From NCBI GenBank assembly GCA_029261535.1, contig JAJDBF010000011.1, forward strand, positions 1 to 64,000: a DNA stretch of 64,000 nucleotides. Direction: 5' to 3'. This document shows, one piece after another, positions 9,194 through 17,114 of the stretch (positions are counted from its first letter, which is position 1; every line of letters begins with the position of its first letter). Origin of the DNA: Nitrospinaceae bacterium. GTDB lineage: Bacteria > Nitrospinota > Nitrospinia > Nitrospinales > Nitrospinaceae. The notes beneath the pieces were generated by a model that did not search any database, was not told the DNA's origin, and saw nothing but the letters and a program-made list of their open reading frames with translations. The translations under genes were made by a program, and so were the position numbers.

Positions 9194-9760
9194 TTAAAGT
9201 CCGATGACATCGAACACGGCAATGCCGCTACTCGCGGCTAACATCTGGTTGCCTGTTGTGGTTCCCAGCGAGGTAAAGGCTCCGCCTGAGTTGATGGTAA
9301 CGTTAAAGTCGCAGGCAATTACAGAAAGGCACTTAACCACTAGCTTAAAGATCACGCCTCGAAAAATATTGATATTCCGGGTGACGCTGGCACCATCCAG
9401 TCCACTGACCAGAACAGGGCCGGAAATTCCGGCACCGATATCTGCCGGAAAAATGACCTGGAGGTTATTGCCTGCGGGGGCACCAAGCTCCGCTATGGTA
9501 AAAGAAATATTGCCGCTGGCGGAGTTCAGGATTTGAATGTCTTCGCGCAATTGTTCATTAACAGACCGCATCTGGCTTCGTTTGAAATCTTCCTTGCCAC
9601 CAAACTGGAAATCAGAATCCAACTCCTCCATGACCGAATCGATATCGTCACCCCAATCGGCCAGAGCTTCGCGGTAGGGTAAGGTCCCCGCCATGCCGAA
9701 GGTCATGGAAAGGGCCAGCAGGCCGGTAATCAGTTTGCGTTTAAATGTCCGTGTTTTCAT
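9194..9760 (-). CDS. small secreted protein, 'FGGK' paralogue 1
   Basis: 188 residues with a signal peptide (cleavage near REALAD). It is one of four consecutive paralogues sharing a ~40-residue module right after the signal peptide, here DDIDSVMEELDSDFQFGGKE and then VNEQLREDIQI. The remaining 120 residues look beta-rich and contain one CLSVIAC cysteine pair where the other paralogues also have a close pair. It is the last and most divergent member of the operon headed by the barrel protein at 12730. I recognise no family and cannot assign a function. Confidence 0.8.
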   Translation of the reverse strand: MKTRTFKRKLITGLLALSMTFGMAGTLPYREALADWGDDIDSVMEELDSDFQFGGKEDFKRSQMRSVNEQLREDIQILNSASGNISFTIAELGAPAGNNLQVIFPADIGAGISGPVLVSGLDGASVTRNINIFRGVIFKLVVKCLSVIACDFNVTINSGGAFTSLGTTTGNQMLAASSGIAVFDVIGL

Positions 9761-9773
9761 TATTCACCTTTTC

Positions 9774-10421
9774 TTACATCGCGTTACTTGGAGGGGGTGT
9801 TGGGATCGGTCTGGCAGGCGCAGAGTTGTCTGCGCTGACTTTAAACTGGAAGGTTGCCATATTACCAACCCCGAGGAATGGTGGCACGTTTCCTGTATCT
9901 GCCAGTTGAGATGGAATGAAGATAGCCCCCTTGATAATAAAAATATAAAACTCACATCCCCCAAACATAACACCCTGGCATGTGACTTTAAGCGTGTGGG
10001 TGGAATTGGGCTCCAACTGTATGGATCCTGTAGTCGTTGTCCCATTGACCATGGAGGCGATAGTGCCTTGGCCAACAACTTCCACGAGGATACTTTCGGT
10101 ATCAATGTCGTATTCTTTGATAAAAAACTCGACATCCACGAGCCCCGGTGTGGTGGACCGGGTAATGGAATTGTCTTCGCGCAGGGCTTCGTTGGTATTG
10201 GAAAGGTTTTTTTGTTTGATGTCTTCCTTGCCACCAAATACAAAATCCCGATCGAGCCCACCAATGACATCGTCAATGTCCTGAGCATAAGCAGGAACGA
10301 CAAACAGGAGCAATCCTGTGAGGAAAGTTAATGTCAGGAATTGAATGAGCCCAACCCATTTAAAACGGCGGGGAGGAGTTTGCCATGAAGGCGGGAAAGC
10401 GCGCATCTTTTTTTGTAACAT
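9774..10421 (-). CDS. small secreted protein, 'FGGK' paralogue 2
   Basis: 215 residues from ATG 10421; the frame stays open to a TTG at 10442, and another ATG at 10406 is possible. A hydrophobic signal segment ends in VVPAYAQ. The shared module follows: DIDDVIGGLDRDFVFGGKED, then NEALRED. The C-terminal domain is beta-rich with a CQGVMFGGC hairpin and a proline-rich end (ARPIPTPPP). It sits 13 nt upstream of paralogue 1. Function unknown. Confidence 0.8.
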   Translation of the reverse strand: MLQKKMRAFPPSWQTPPRRFKWVGLIQFLTLTFLTGLLLFVVPAYAQDIDDVIGGLDRDFVFGGKEDIKQKNLSNTNEALREDNSITRSTTPGLVDVEFFIKEYDIDTESILVEVVGQGTIASMVNGTTTTGSIQLEPNSTHTLKVTCQGVMFGGCEFYIFIIKGAIFIPSQLADTGNVPPFLGVGNMATFQFKVSADNSAPARPIPTPPPSNAM

Positions 10422-10483
10422 TTGTTTTGGTTCAGCTATCAACCTGAGAAAAAAGAAAAATAATTTTTTTATTCAGGGGATGC

Positions 10484-11050
10484 CTAGGTTGAACAGGTGG
10501 CCATAAAATTCTGGGTGGAACCAAACGCAAAGGGTCCGGTAGTGACGAGAGGACAAGTGACGCCACCTCCTACCGAGAAACTCACATTGCAGTTCGGGCT
10601 GGTGTTACAAGTCAGGCTCAGAAATAACGGAGTATTGGTCAATCCGGGGTTAATCGCTGTCACGATGGTTCCGCCAACAACTCCAGCACCCATTACATTT
10701 ATGATTTCACCAACGGGAATGGTAACTATTCCATCCGAAATAGAGTCGAGCGTAATATTACTGGGATTAATGATCGCATTGTAGGTAATAATAACATTAG
10801 CAGTCGGGGCCGCTGCGTCCAACATGGCCTTTTCCTCAATCTTGATGTCTTCACGGTTTTGTTCATTAGCGGCTGCAATATTGTTCCGTTTGATTTCCTG
10901 TTTACCGCCGAAGCTAAAATCCTGCTCAAGGCCGTCGATGGCATCATCGATATCCTGGGCGGGCAGTTGAGAAGGAAGAACGGTGAGGACAGCCCACAGG
11001 GCGATCAGCAGACAACTAACAAGAGACAGCTTCGTGTTTGAAAACTTCAT
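10484..11050 (-). CDS. small secreted protein, 'FGGK' paralogue 3
   Basis: 188 residues from ATG 11050; an in-frame TTG at 11065 gives a slightly longer form. The signal peptide ends near SQLPAQ. The shared module reads DIDDAIDGLEQDFSFGGKQE, then ANEQNREDIKIEE, nearly the same as paralogue 4. The C-terminal part is rich in Asn, Thr, Ile and Val, predicted beta, with a CNTSPNC pair and two further cysteines near the end. Function unknown. Confidence 0.8.
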   Translation of the reverse strand: MKFSNTKLSLVSCLLIALWAVLTVLPSQLPAQDIDDAIDGLEQDFSFGGKQEIKRNNIAAANEQNREDIKIEEKAMLDAAAPTANVIITYNAIINPSNITLDSISDGIVTIPVGEIINVMGAGVVGGTIVTAINPGLTNTPLFLSLTCNTSPNCNVSFSVGGGVTCPLVTTGPFAFGSTQNFMATCST

Positions 11051-11158
11051 AGAATTATTTTTCAATTGGGTGAGAAATTATTTTAATAAATTGGGGAGGC
11101 TAAAGTGAGAGATCCGGGCATTCAAACCTTCAAATACATTTCCCCTGGACCATCCAGT

Positions 11159-11731
11159 TTAGGAAGTTGTACAAGTGCTTGGTCCTGCTAACACAGTGTT
11201 AGGTGCCATAAACATCCCGGTGGAGATGGTGGTGCAATTGATGTTAACGCCATTGATTACACCGCTCAGGGATGCAGAGACTTCACAATTGCCCGTCAGG
11301 CAGGTCACACTGACAAAGAGTGGGAAGGTTAGCCCAGCTTGAAGATTGGCTGAAGGAAACAGAAAAGTTGCTGTCTCCGTTCCCATACCAGTGACCACTT
11401 CTGCTTCATTGATATTGATTTGCTGGCCCAGAACAGAGATAAAGTTAGTGCGGATATGACTCGTTACCATAGCCGAATAAGTTATCGTAAGGAGTTGGCC
11501 AGCGGCTACACCTTCCTCAATCTTGATGTCTTCCCGGTTTTGCTCGTTGGCCGTGTCCAGATTGCCCCGTTTGATTTCTTCTTTACCGCCGAAACTGAAA
11601 TCCTGTTCGAGGCCGCCGATCGCATCGTCAATGTCAACAGCCGGAAGTTGCGCTGGAATAATCAGGGCAAGAGCTAATACCAAAGCGAATAAAACGCGAA
11701 CTACAGTTGATTTTTTATTCAATGATTTCAT
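11159..11731 (-). CDS. small secreted protein, 'FGGK' paralogue 4
   Basis: 190 residues; the signal peptide is followed immediately by DIDDAIGGLEQDFSFGGKEE and ANEQNREDIKIEEG. The C-terminal domain is beta-rich with a CLTGNC pair and two more cysteines, one close to the terminus. It starts 33 nt downstream of the outer-membrane barrel gene, so it is the first of the four paralogues in the operon. Function unknown. Confidence 0.82.
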   Translation of the reverse strand: MKSLNKKSTVVRVLFALVLALALIIPAQLPAVDIDDAIGGLEQDFSFGGKEEIKRGNLDTANEQNREDIKIEEGVAAGQLLTITYSAMVTSHIRTNFISVLGQQININEAEVVTGMGTETATFLFPSANLQAGLTFPLFVSVTCLTGNCEVSASLSGVINGVNINCTTISTGMFMAPNTVLAGPSTCTTS

Positions 11732-11764
11732 TATCCGACTTTCAGGTTTTTTTGTGAGAGACGA

Positions 11765-12730
11765 TTAGAATCGGGCTTCGACACCACCCATGAACCGATT
11801 GCTGTGGTAGTCACGCACCAGGAAATTCGATTCATTGTTCTGGTGGTGAAAATCAATTCTAGCGGTCACCTTGTTCAGCATACCTAGAGTGTCCCACAGT
11901 ACCTTGCGGAAGCGGAAACGGAAGTTGTGTTGTTCATCGTCACGAATCGAACCTACGGTGGTTGCGGCAAACGTGTCGTACGTGCGGAAAGAGAACTTAT
12001 ATTCGCCGTTGACCTCGATATCCATGGGGAGCATCAAACGTCCCAATACCTTGAAGTCATGAACTGTCCGGTCAAAACGCCCGGTAGTGTCTTCGTCTGA
12101 AATCTGATAGCCCGCGCCAATATAGTTTCTGCTGTCGGGAATCAGGTAAATGTGGGTGATCCCACCGCCATGCTGGTCGCCGTCACGCGCCTGATTCACA
12201 AAATTGTCGGTGTTCTTGTAGAAATAATGAACACGGGTCAGGCCGAATTTCTTGTGCAAGTGGTTGAAGCTGGGATTGAGGTAGTTAATACCGCTGAAAT
12301 CATTGCCCCCGGCAATATTTCGAATATAGAAATACTGCATGTCAACAAACATGCTTTCACTAAACTTGTACTTGGGCTTGATTCCCCCCATAAAGGAAAT
12401 CAAGTCAAACTGTCCCAAATCAGAATAAATGGTGGCATCGACATCAACATCTCCCGCGAGACTGATTTTGTTGTTAAATTTGTGCGTGTAGTTAAACCCC
12501 GCACTGCCGTTCCAACCACTGTCGGAGTCAGGTGAAGCCAGAACCGGCGGTGTGTCCGGGTTCTGCGCTACGTTATCATCGTGGAGAAATTGGGATTTCA
12601 ACTGAAGCTTCCAGGTTTTTCCTCCCTTGTTGACAGAAACCTGTCCCAAAACCTGAGACGGCAGGAGAAGAAAAGCAATTGCTAGAACTAAAAGGTAATA
12701 CGGGCCGGAGGTGAGCTTCTTTTTGCGCAT
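11765..12730 (-). CDS. outer-membrane beta-barrel protein
   Basis: 321 residues with a signal peptide (cleavage near VLGQ). Alternating hydrophobic/polar strands run throughout (GSAGFNYTHKFNNKISLAGD, RFRFRKVLWDTLGMLNKVTA, RIDFHHQNNE), and it ends in an aromatic residue (..MGGVEARF). All of this is typical of an outer-membrane barrel. It is the first gene of the operon containing the four FGGK paralogues and may be their export, anchoring or surface partner; this is inferred only from order. No named family is recognised. Confidence 0.8.
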   Translation of the reverse strand: MRKKKLTSGPYYLLVLAIAFLLLPSQVLGQVSVNKGGKTWKLQLKSQFLHDDNVAQNPDTPPVLASPDSDSGWNGSAGFNYTHKFNNKISLAGDVDVDATIYSDLGQFDLISFMGGIKPKYKFSESMFVDMQYFYIRNIAGGNDFSGINYLNPSFNHLHKKFGLTRVHYFYKNTDNFVNQARDGDQHGGGITHIYLIPDSRNYIGAGYQISDEDTTGRFDRTVHDFKVLGRLMLPMDIEVNGEYKFSFRTYDTFAATTVGSIRDDEQHNFRFRFRKVLWDTLGMLNKVTARIDFHHQNNESNFLVRDYHSNRFMGGVEARF

Positions 12731-12773
12731 AGCTTAGTTTAATCCTCTTCATCCATAATATTAAAGTGCTCCT

Positions 12774-12801
12774 ATTGTCCAAATATAAGACGATAAGTCA
12801 A
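12774..12801 (-). promoter_or_regulatory. candidate sigma-70 promoter of the barrel/FGGK operon
   Basis: On the minus strand TTGACT (12801-12796), 16-nt spacer, GACAAT (12779-12774), about 45 nt upstream of the barrel start. The -35 matches consensus at 5 of 6 positions, the -10 at 4 of 6. Confidence 0.45.
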
Positions 12802-12959
12802 GGGAATTCTGACAATTCAGGCGATTTTTCGATTAGGCGAAATAGCCTTTTTCTCTTTGTTTAAAAAGGACTCGCCAGTTTCAGCTTTAGGAGTCTTTGG
12901 TGTATGATTGAGCCTCTGAGTGCGAAAATTTTCAACGAAATGGATTGGGTGCGGAATTC

Positions 12960-14309
12960 ATGAAAAAAATCGGAATGGTCAGCCTCGGTTGCCCTAAAAA
13001 CCTGGTGGACACCGAATCACTTCTGGGAGACCTGGCACTGAACGGATATGAACTGACGCCGGAGCAGGCCGAGGCCGAAGTCCTGATAATCAATACTTGC
13101 GGATTTTTACAGGCTTCGGTCAAGGAATCCATCGAAACCATTCTGGAGATGGCGGATTATAAGGAGAACGGTTCTTGCCAAAAACTCATCGTCACCGGCT
13201 GTCTGGCGGAACGCCATCCGGAAGAACTGCTCAAGGAAATCCCCGAAATCGACCACCTGCTCGGCACCAAACAATATCCTTTGCTCAAAAATCTGCTCAA
13301 CGGTGCTGGCGGTCAGCGCAATCTGACCCACGAACCGGCAGAATATTTTGAAAATTACGGGCAAAGGGTCCTGACCACCCCAGATTACACGGCCTATGTC
13401 AAAATTGCGGAAGGGTGCTCTAACCTGTGCGCCTTCTGCATCATCCCGCAATTGCGCGGACCCATACAAAGCCGTACGCCGGAATCTATCCTCAAAGAAG
13501 TCGGGCAATTGGCTGAAGGGGGAGTGCGCGAGATCAATCTGGTTTCGCAGGACACCACCCTGTATGGCTACGACCTGAGACTCAAGGAAGGGTTGATCGA
13601 TCTGCTGGAGCAAATCAATGAGGTTGAGGGTGTGGATTGGATTCGCCTGTTTTATTGCTACCCGACCATGGTGACCGAACGCTTGATGGACGCAGTGGCT
13701 GGCATTGAAAAAGTTGTCCCTTATATGGACATCCCCCTGCAACACACACACGACTTCATGCTGAAGCACATGAAGCGGCAGGAACGCGAAGCCGGTGTGC
13801 GCCAAATGCTCGAGCAATTGCGCAAGCGTATTCCCGGAGTCGCACTCCGCACCACCTTCATCACCGGGTTCCCCGGCGAGACCGAAGAGCATTTCCAGCA
13901 CATGCACGAATTTATCCAGGAATACTTTTTCGATCACCTCGGAGTGTTTGTTTACTCGGATGAAGAAGGCACCACGGCGTTTGATTACGCTGATCGCGTC
14001 CCCAAAGAAATTGCCGAGGAGAGACGCGACATTCTGATGGCAACGCAATTGTCCTCGATCAAAAAACTAAACGCCAAAAAAATCGGGACGGTCGAGCCGG
14101 TCCTGATCCAAGGTCTCGATGGCGACAGCCTCCTCACCGGTCGTCTGCCAACGCAGGGACCGGATATCGATGGGCAGGTGATTGTCGAAAACTGTGACGC
14201 GGAACCGGGAAGCATCGTTCCGCTAAAAATCACCGGCACTCTGGACTACGATTTCATTTCCTCACCTCCACCTTGCGGTGGGGCCGATGAGCAACTTGAC
14301 AGGCGATAG
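12960..14309 (+). CDS. rimO: ribosomal protein S12 methylthiotransferase RimO
   Basis: 449 residues from ATG 12960 (MKKIGMVSLGCPKNLVDTES). It is a radical-SAM enzyme that methylthiolates an aspartate of ribosomal protein S12. Seen: the UPF0004 domain with three Fe-S cysteines (GCPKN, NTCGF, TGCLAE), the radical SAM triad in EGCSNLCAFCIIP, and a C-terminal TRAM domain. RimO rather than MiaB is indicated by the MVSLGCPKNLVDTE start and the LRGPIQSR segment. It diverges from the barrel operon. Confidence 0.93.
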   Translation: MKKIGMVSLGCPKNLVDTESLLGDLALNGYELTPEQAEAEVLIINTCGFLQASVKESIETILEMADYKENGSCQKLIVTGCLAERHPEELLKEIPEIDHLLGTKQYPLLKNLLNGAGGQRNLTHEPAEYFENYGQRVLTTPDYTAYVKIAEGCSNLCAFCIIPQLRGPIQSRTPESILKEVGQLAEGGVREINLVSQDTTLYGYDLRLKEGLIDLLEQINEVEGVDWIRLFYCYPTMVTERLMDAVAGIEKVVPYMDIPLQHTHDFMLKHMKRQEREAGVRQMLEQLRKRIPGVALRTTFITGFPGETEEHFQHMHEFIQEYFFDHLGVFVYSDEEGTTAFDYADRVPKEIAEERRDILMATQLSSIKKLNAKKIGTVEPVLIQGLDGDSLLTGRLPTQGPDIDGQVIVENCDAEPGSIVPLKITGTLDYDFISSPPPCGGADEQLDRR

Positions 14310-14630
14310 CACGGGTATTTATATATGCCCTCAACTTGCACCACCTTGCGGGTGCTCCGCGCACGGCGAATATTCAAGAACGCGAATAGCGATTCTTGAA
14401 AGAAAACCACCGCATGTCATTCTGAACCGAAGGTGAAGAATCTCGCCTTTGCTTTTGTTTATTGAGTTATGCAAAGCTCCCCCTTGTAAAGGGGGATGGG
14501 GGGATTTATAAAGTGTAGAGTTCTCAGGCGTTGGATTCTTAAAACAGTTTTGACGCTGACAGAGCGTAACAGTCATCTATTACGAAGAACAAAAAAAATC
14601 TCGCTTTTGATTTTTAAGTAAGGATTAAAT
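14310..14630. repeat. repeat-rich intergenic region upstream of pfk
   Basis: No gene. Contains TGCGGGTGCTCCGCGCACGG (also at about 30007 and 62206), an ATTCAAGAACGCG../..CGATTCTTGAA inverted repeat, a TCATTCTGA repeat (14416-14449) and a TTATGCAAAGCTCCCCC block (also near 23823). Confidence 0.65.
14416..14449 (+). repeat. TCATTCTGA dispersed repeat, copy 1
   Basis: GTCATTCTGA followed by GAAGAATCTCGCCTT; same family as copies at 15888, 16346, 16467, 16660, 17115, 23644, 30127, 43360, 58794 and 62270. Confidence 0.75.
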
Positions 14631-15728
14631 ATGTCTCTTAAACGTGTTGGCATTCTGACTGGTGGCGGTGATTGTTGCGGACTCAACGCGGTCATCCGCG
14701 CTGTTACGCGGGCCGCTATTATCGAATATAACTGTGAAGTGGTCGGTATTGAAGGCGGTTTCGAAGGCCTCATAGAAAACAATACCCAGCGCCTCACTAT
14801 TCGCGCCACCCGCGACATCCTGCCTTTGGGTGGCACCCTGCTCGGCACCACCAACAAGGGCGATCCCTTCGCCTACCGGCAGGTGCGGGACGATGGCACG
14901 ATAGAAATTCTCGACCGTTCCGCCGAAGCCATCGAAAATTTTCATACACTGGGGCTCGATTGCCTGTTCGTTGTCGGCGGTGAAGGCAGTCAGGAAATCG
15001 GCTACAAATTGCATGAGAAAGGATGCCCCATCATCGGCATCCCCAAAACCATCGACAACGATCTCGAAGGAACGGATTACACCTTCGGATTCCAGACCGC
15101 CGTGCAGGTGGCGGTAGACGCGCTCGACCGATTGACCACCACCGGCAAAAGTCATCAGCGTGTGATGATCCTCGAAGTCATGGGGCGCAATGCGGGGTGG
15201 ATCGCGCTGGAGGCGGGTATCTCTGGCGGAGCTCACATCATACTCATACCGGAAATCCCCTACGACCTTGCCGAAGTAGAAAAGAAAATCCGCTTGCGTG
15301 CTGAAGGCGGCAGTTCGTTTTCCATCGTTGTGGTGGGGGAGGGTGCGCGGGAAAAAGGCGGTGAACAAATCGTTTCCGAGGCCGCCGCTACACGTTTGCA
15401 AGGAGTCGCCCAATTGGGCGGAGTGGGCAACTACCTCGCAAGTCGTCTCGGACAAAACACCGACCTTGAAGTGCGTTGCACCGTGCTCGGTCACGTTCAA
15501 CGTGGCGGCACACCGACCTCCTTCGATCGCCTGCTCGGCACCCGCCTGGGACACCATGCGGTGGAAGCCGCCGCCAACGGCGACTTCGGTAAACTGGTCG
15601 TGCTCAATTGCCTGAATATCAGTCTGATTCCACTAGAAGACATCGCCGGTAAAGTCCGCACCGTTCCCGCCGATCATCAACTCGTGCGCTGCGCCGAAGC
15701 CATCGGCATCTCCCTCGGCCGGTGCTAG
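14631..15728 (+). CDS. pfkA: 6-phosphofructokinase (group III, ATP-type residues)
   Basis: 365 residues; phosphorylates fructose-6-phosphate in glycolysis. Motifs: GILTGGGDCCGLNAVIR (phosphate binding), LGGTLLGTTNKG, FVVGGEGSQ, GIPKTIDNDLEGTDYTFGF with the catalytic TIDND, and ILEVMGRNAGW. At the two positions that separate ATP from PPi enzymes (E. coli 104 and 124) this protein has Gly and Lys. This mix is known from actinobacterial ATP-dependent enzymes of the same group. ATP dependence is therefore likely but not certain. A purine-rich AAGGA lies upstream of ATG 14631. Confidence 0.92.
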   Translation: MSLKRVGILTGGGDCCGLNAVIRAVTRAAIIEYNCEVVGIEGGFEGLIENNTQRLTIRATRDILPLGGTLLGTTNKGDPFAYRQVRDDGTIEILDRSAEAIENFHTLGLDCLFVVGGEGSQEIGYKLHEKGCPIIGIPKTIDNDLEGTDYTFGFQTAVQVAVDALDRLTTTGKSHQRVMILEVMGRNAGWIALEAGISGGAHIILIPEIPYDLAEVEKKIRLRAEGGSSFSIVVVGEGAREKGGEQIVSEAAATRLQGVAQLGGVGNYLASRLGQNTDLEVRCTVLGHVQRGGTPTSFDRLLGTRLGHHAVEAAANGDFGKLVVLNCLNISLIPLEDIAGKVRTVPADHQLVRCAEAIGISLGRC

Positions 15729-15930
15729 CGGACGGGTGCTAGCCGCACGGGCGACTGGAAACACATCAACGTGCACTTTAAAAAGGGTGCCCGCGCAAAA
15801 AAATAAGCCAGTAAGTCCTACCGGGCCTTGCGGTCAGCAAACAAAATACAAAAGCGATTAGTTAACAACAATGGAAACCACTGCCACGTCATTCTGAGCC
15901 GCAGGCGAAGAATCTCGCCTTGGACTTTAA
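15729..15930. repeat. repeat-rich intergenic region downstream of pfk
   Basis: No gene. GC-rich GGACGGGTGCTAGCCGCACGG follows the stop codon and could form a hairpin; then a TCATTCTGA repeat at 15888-15922. Confidence 0.5.
15888..15922 (+). repeat. TCATTCTGA dispersed repeat, copy 2
   Basis: GTCATTCTGAGCCGCAGGCG followed by AAGAATCTCGCCTTGG; left flank of GIY-YIG unit 1. GCCGCAGGC gives it an internal palindrome. Confidence 0.8.
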
Positions 15931-16026
15931 GGGCATCTTTAAGAATTGTATCTTGCCGCGAGCGATCCTTGTGAAACAAGGGGAAGTGAGTTGCTGGAAT
16001 AGAAAATATTAATTTATTTGAGGTCC
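15931..16026 (+). repeat. MITE-like ~96-bp element, copy B
   Basis: Starts GGGCATCTTTAAGAATTG, ends TTATTTGAGGTCC; inner blocks GCCGCGAGCG and GTGAGTTGC around a CCTTGTG..CAAGG stem. It ends 12 nt before the GIY-YIG start codon, so it forms that gene's 5' leader. Confidence 0.75.
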
Positions 16027-16038
16027 TCTAAAATTGTT

Positions 16039-16323
16039 ATGAAAGAATATTTTGTTTATATCCTGACCAACGCTTCCGGTACGCTGTACACCGGAATGAC
16101 CAATAACCTCGAAAGACGTATGCGCGAGCACAAACTTGGTGAGGTGCCAGGATTCGCTCGACGCTTTCGTCTGGCCCGACTGGTTTATTTTGAAAAGACG
16201 GGAGAGGTGAAGCCGACGATTGCCCGTGAAAAGCAAATCAAGGGATGGTTGCGGAAGAGAAAGATAGAATTGATCGAATCGGTGAATCCTGATTGGCGAG
16301 ATTTGAGTGAAGACTGGTTTTAA
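16039..16323 (+). CDS. single-domain GIY-YIG nuclease, copy 1
   Basis: 94 residues from ATG 16039; an in-frame TTG at 16018 lies inside repeat copy B and is unlikely. The GIY-YIG core is complete: FVYILTN (residues 5-11), TLYTGMT (15-21), the catalytic-arginine helix NNLERRMREH and the metal-binding glutamate in AREKQIKGW. It belongs to the small stand-alone UPF0213/YhbQ-like group of GIY-YIG proteins. The copy at 16809 is the same length and nearly identical. Its position inside inverted repeats suggests a role in repeat processing or mobility, which is inference. Confidence 0.88.
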   Translation: MKEYFVYILTNASGTLYTGMTNNLERRMREHKLGEVPGFARRFRLARLVYFEKTGEVKPTIAREKQIKGWLRKRKIELIESVNPDWRDLSEDWF

Positions 16324-16345
16324 ATCGAATAACCTTATTTAAAAT

Positions 16346-16388
16346 CCAAGGCGAGATTCTTCGTCACCTATCGGCTTCTCAGAATGAC
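16346..16388 (-). repeat. TCATTCTGA dispersed repeat, copy 3 (inverted)
   Basis: CCAAGGCGAGATTCTTCGTC ... CTCAGAATGAC: the right flank of GIY-YIG unit 1, inverted relative to copy 2. Confidence 0.78.
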
Positions 16389-16659
16389 ATGCGATGGTTT
16401 TCGGATTTTTAAAAAAGCAACGGGTTGCCCTTCTGCCTCCTTCGACCACGCTCAGGGTGATGAAGTCCAAGGCGAGATTCTTCGTCGCCTATCGGCTCCT
16501 CAGAATGACATTCGATAGTTTTGAAGGTTTTTTAAAAAAGCAACGGGTTGCCCTTCTGCCTCCTTCGGGTTTCTCAGGATATTATATGAAGGTCATGGGG
16601 TTTCTCTGAATATCATGCGACGATCATGTGGGTTTTTAGAAAAACAAAAATTATAAATT
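16389..16659. repeat. spacer between the two GIY-YIG units, with tandem repeat blocks
   Basis: No gene. A block AAGCAACGGGTTGCCCTTCT plus GCCTCCTTCG occurs twice (about 16417 and 16541), separated by another inverted TCATTCTGA repeat (16467-16509), so part of the spacer is itself duplicated. Confidence 0.6.
16467..16509 (-). repeat. TCATTCTGA dispersed repeat, copy 4 (inverted)
   Basis: CCAAGGCGAGATTCTTCGTC ... CTCAGAATGAC, nearly the same as copy 3, 121 bp further on. Confidence 0.78.
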
Positions 16660-16693
16660 GTCATTCTGAACGAAGTGAAGAATCTAGCCTTGG
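16660..16693 (+). repeat. TCATTCTGA dispersed repeat, copy 5
   Basis: GTCATTCTGAACGAAGTGAA followed by GAATCTAGCCTTGG; left flank of GIY-YIG unit 2. Confidence 0.75.
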
Positions 16694-16700
16694 ATTTAAA

Positions 16701-16797
16701 GGGCATCTCTAAAAATTACATCTGGCCGCGAGCGTCTCTTGTGAAACAAGAGGAAGGGAGTTGCCGGAACAGGAAATATTGAATTATTAGAGGTCCC
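16701..16797 (+). repeat. MITE-like ~96-bp element, copy C
   Basis: Starts GGGCATCTCTAAAAATTAC, ends GAATTATTAGAGGTCCC, the best preserved terminal inverted repeats in the window. Inner blocks GGCCGCGAGCG and GGAGTTGCCGG flank a CTCTTGTG..CAAGAG stem. It ends 11 nt before the second GIY-YIG gene. Confidence 0.78.
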
Positions 16798-16808
16798 GTG
16801 AAATTGTT

Positions 16809-17093
16809 ATGAAAGAATACTTCGTTTATATCCTGACCAATGCTTCTGGCACGTTGTACACCGGAATGACTAATAATCTCGAAAGGCGTATGCGCGAGCA
16901 CAAATTTGGTGAGGTGCCAGGATTCGCCCGACGCTTTCGCCTGGCCCGACTGGTTTATTTTGAAAAGGGCGGTGAGGTGGAGTCGGCGATTGCCCGTGAA
17001 AAACAGATCAAGGGATGGTTGCGGAAGAGAAAGATAGAATTGATTGAATCGGTGAACCCTGATTGGCGTGATTTGAGTGAAGACTGGTTTTAA
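16809..17093 (+). CDS. single-domain GIY-YIG nuclease, copy 2
   Basis: 94 residues, same length as copy 1 and nearly identical. The visible changes are HKL to HKF, and a short patch around residues 54-60 (KTGEVKPT versus KGGEVESA). All GIY-YIG core residues are retained: FVYILTN, TLYTGMT, NNLERRMREH and AREKQIKGW. Retention of the active site in both copies argues that they are functional or recently duplicated. It is followed 21 nt later by an inverted repeat copy. Confidence 0.88.
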   Translation: MKEYFVYILTNASGTLYTGMTNNLERRMREHKFGEVPGFARRFRLARLVYFEKGGEVESAIAREKQIKGWLRKRKIELIESVNPDWRDLSEDWF

Positions 17094-17114
17094 GTCGAAT
17101 AACCTTTTTTAAAT

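Larger units (their letters stand above)
15888..16388 (+). mobile_element. GIY-YIG unit 1: nuclease gene flanked by inverted repeats
   Basis: About 500 bp in the order: forward TCATTCTGA repeat (15888-15922), MITE-like element copy B (15931-16026), GIY-YIG gene (16039-16323), inverted TCATTCTGA repeat (16346-16388). The whole arrangement recurs 770 bp downstream at 16660-17157. The boundary repeats occur elsewhere in the window without the gene. Mobility is inferred from duplication and inverted flanks only. Confidence 0.55.

Noticed and set aside
9774-10303. Alternative 179-codon frame overlapping FGGK paralogue 2
   Set aside because: It is another frame on the same strand and lacks the signal peptide and FGGK module.
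13107-14048. 313-codon minus-strand frame opposite rimO
   Set aside because: Antisense to the radical SAM enzyme, which has all expected motifs.
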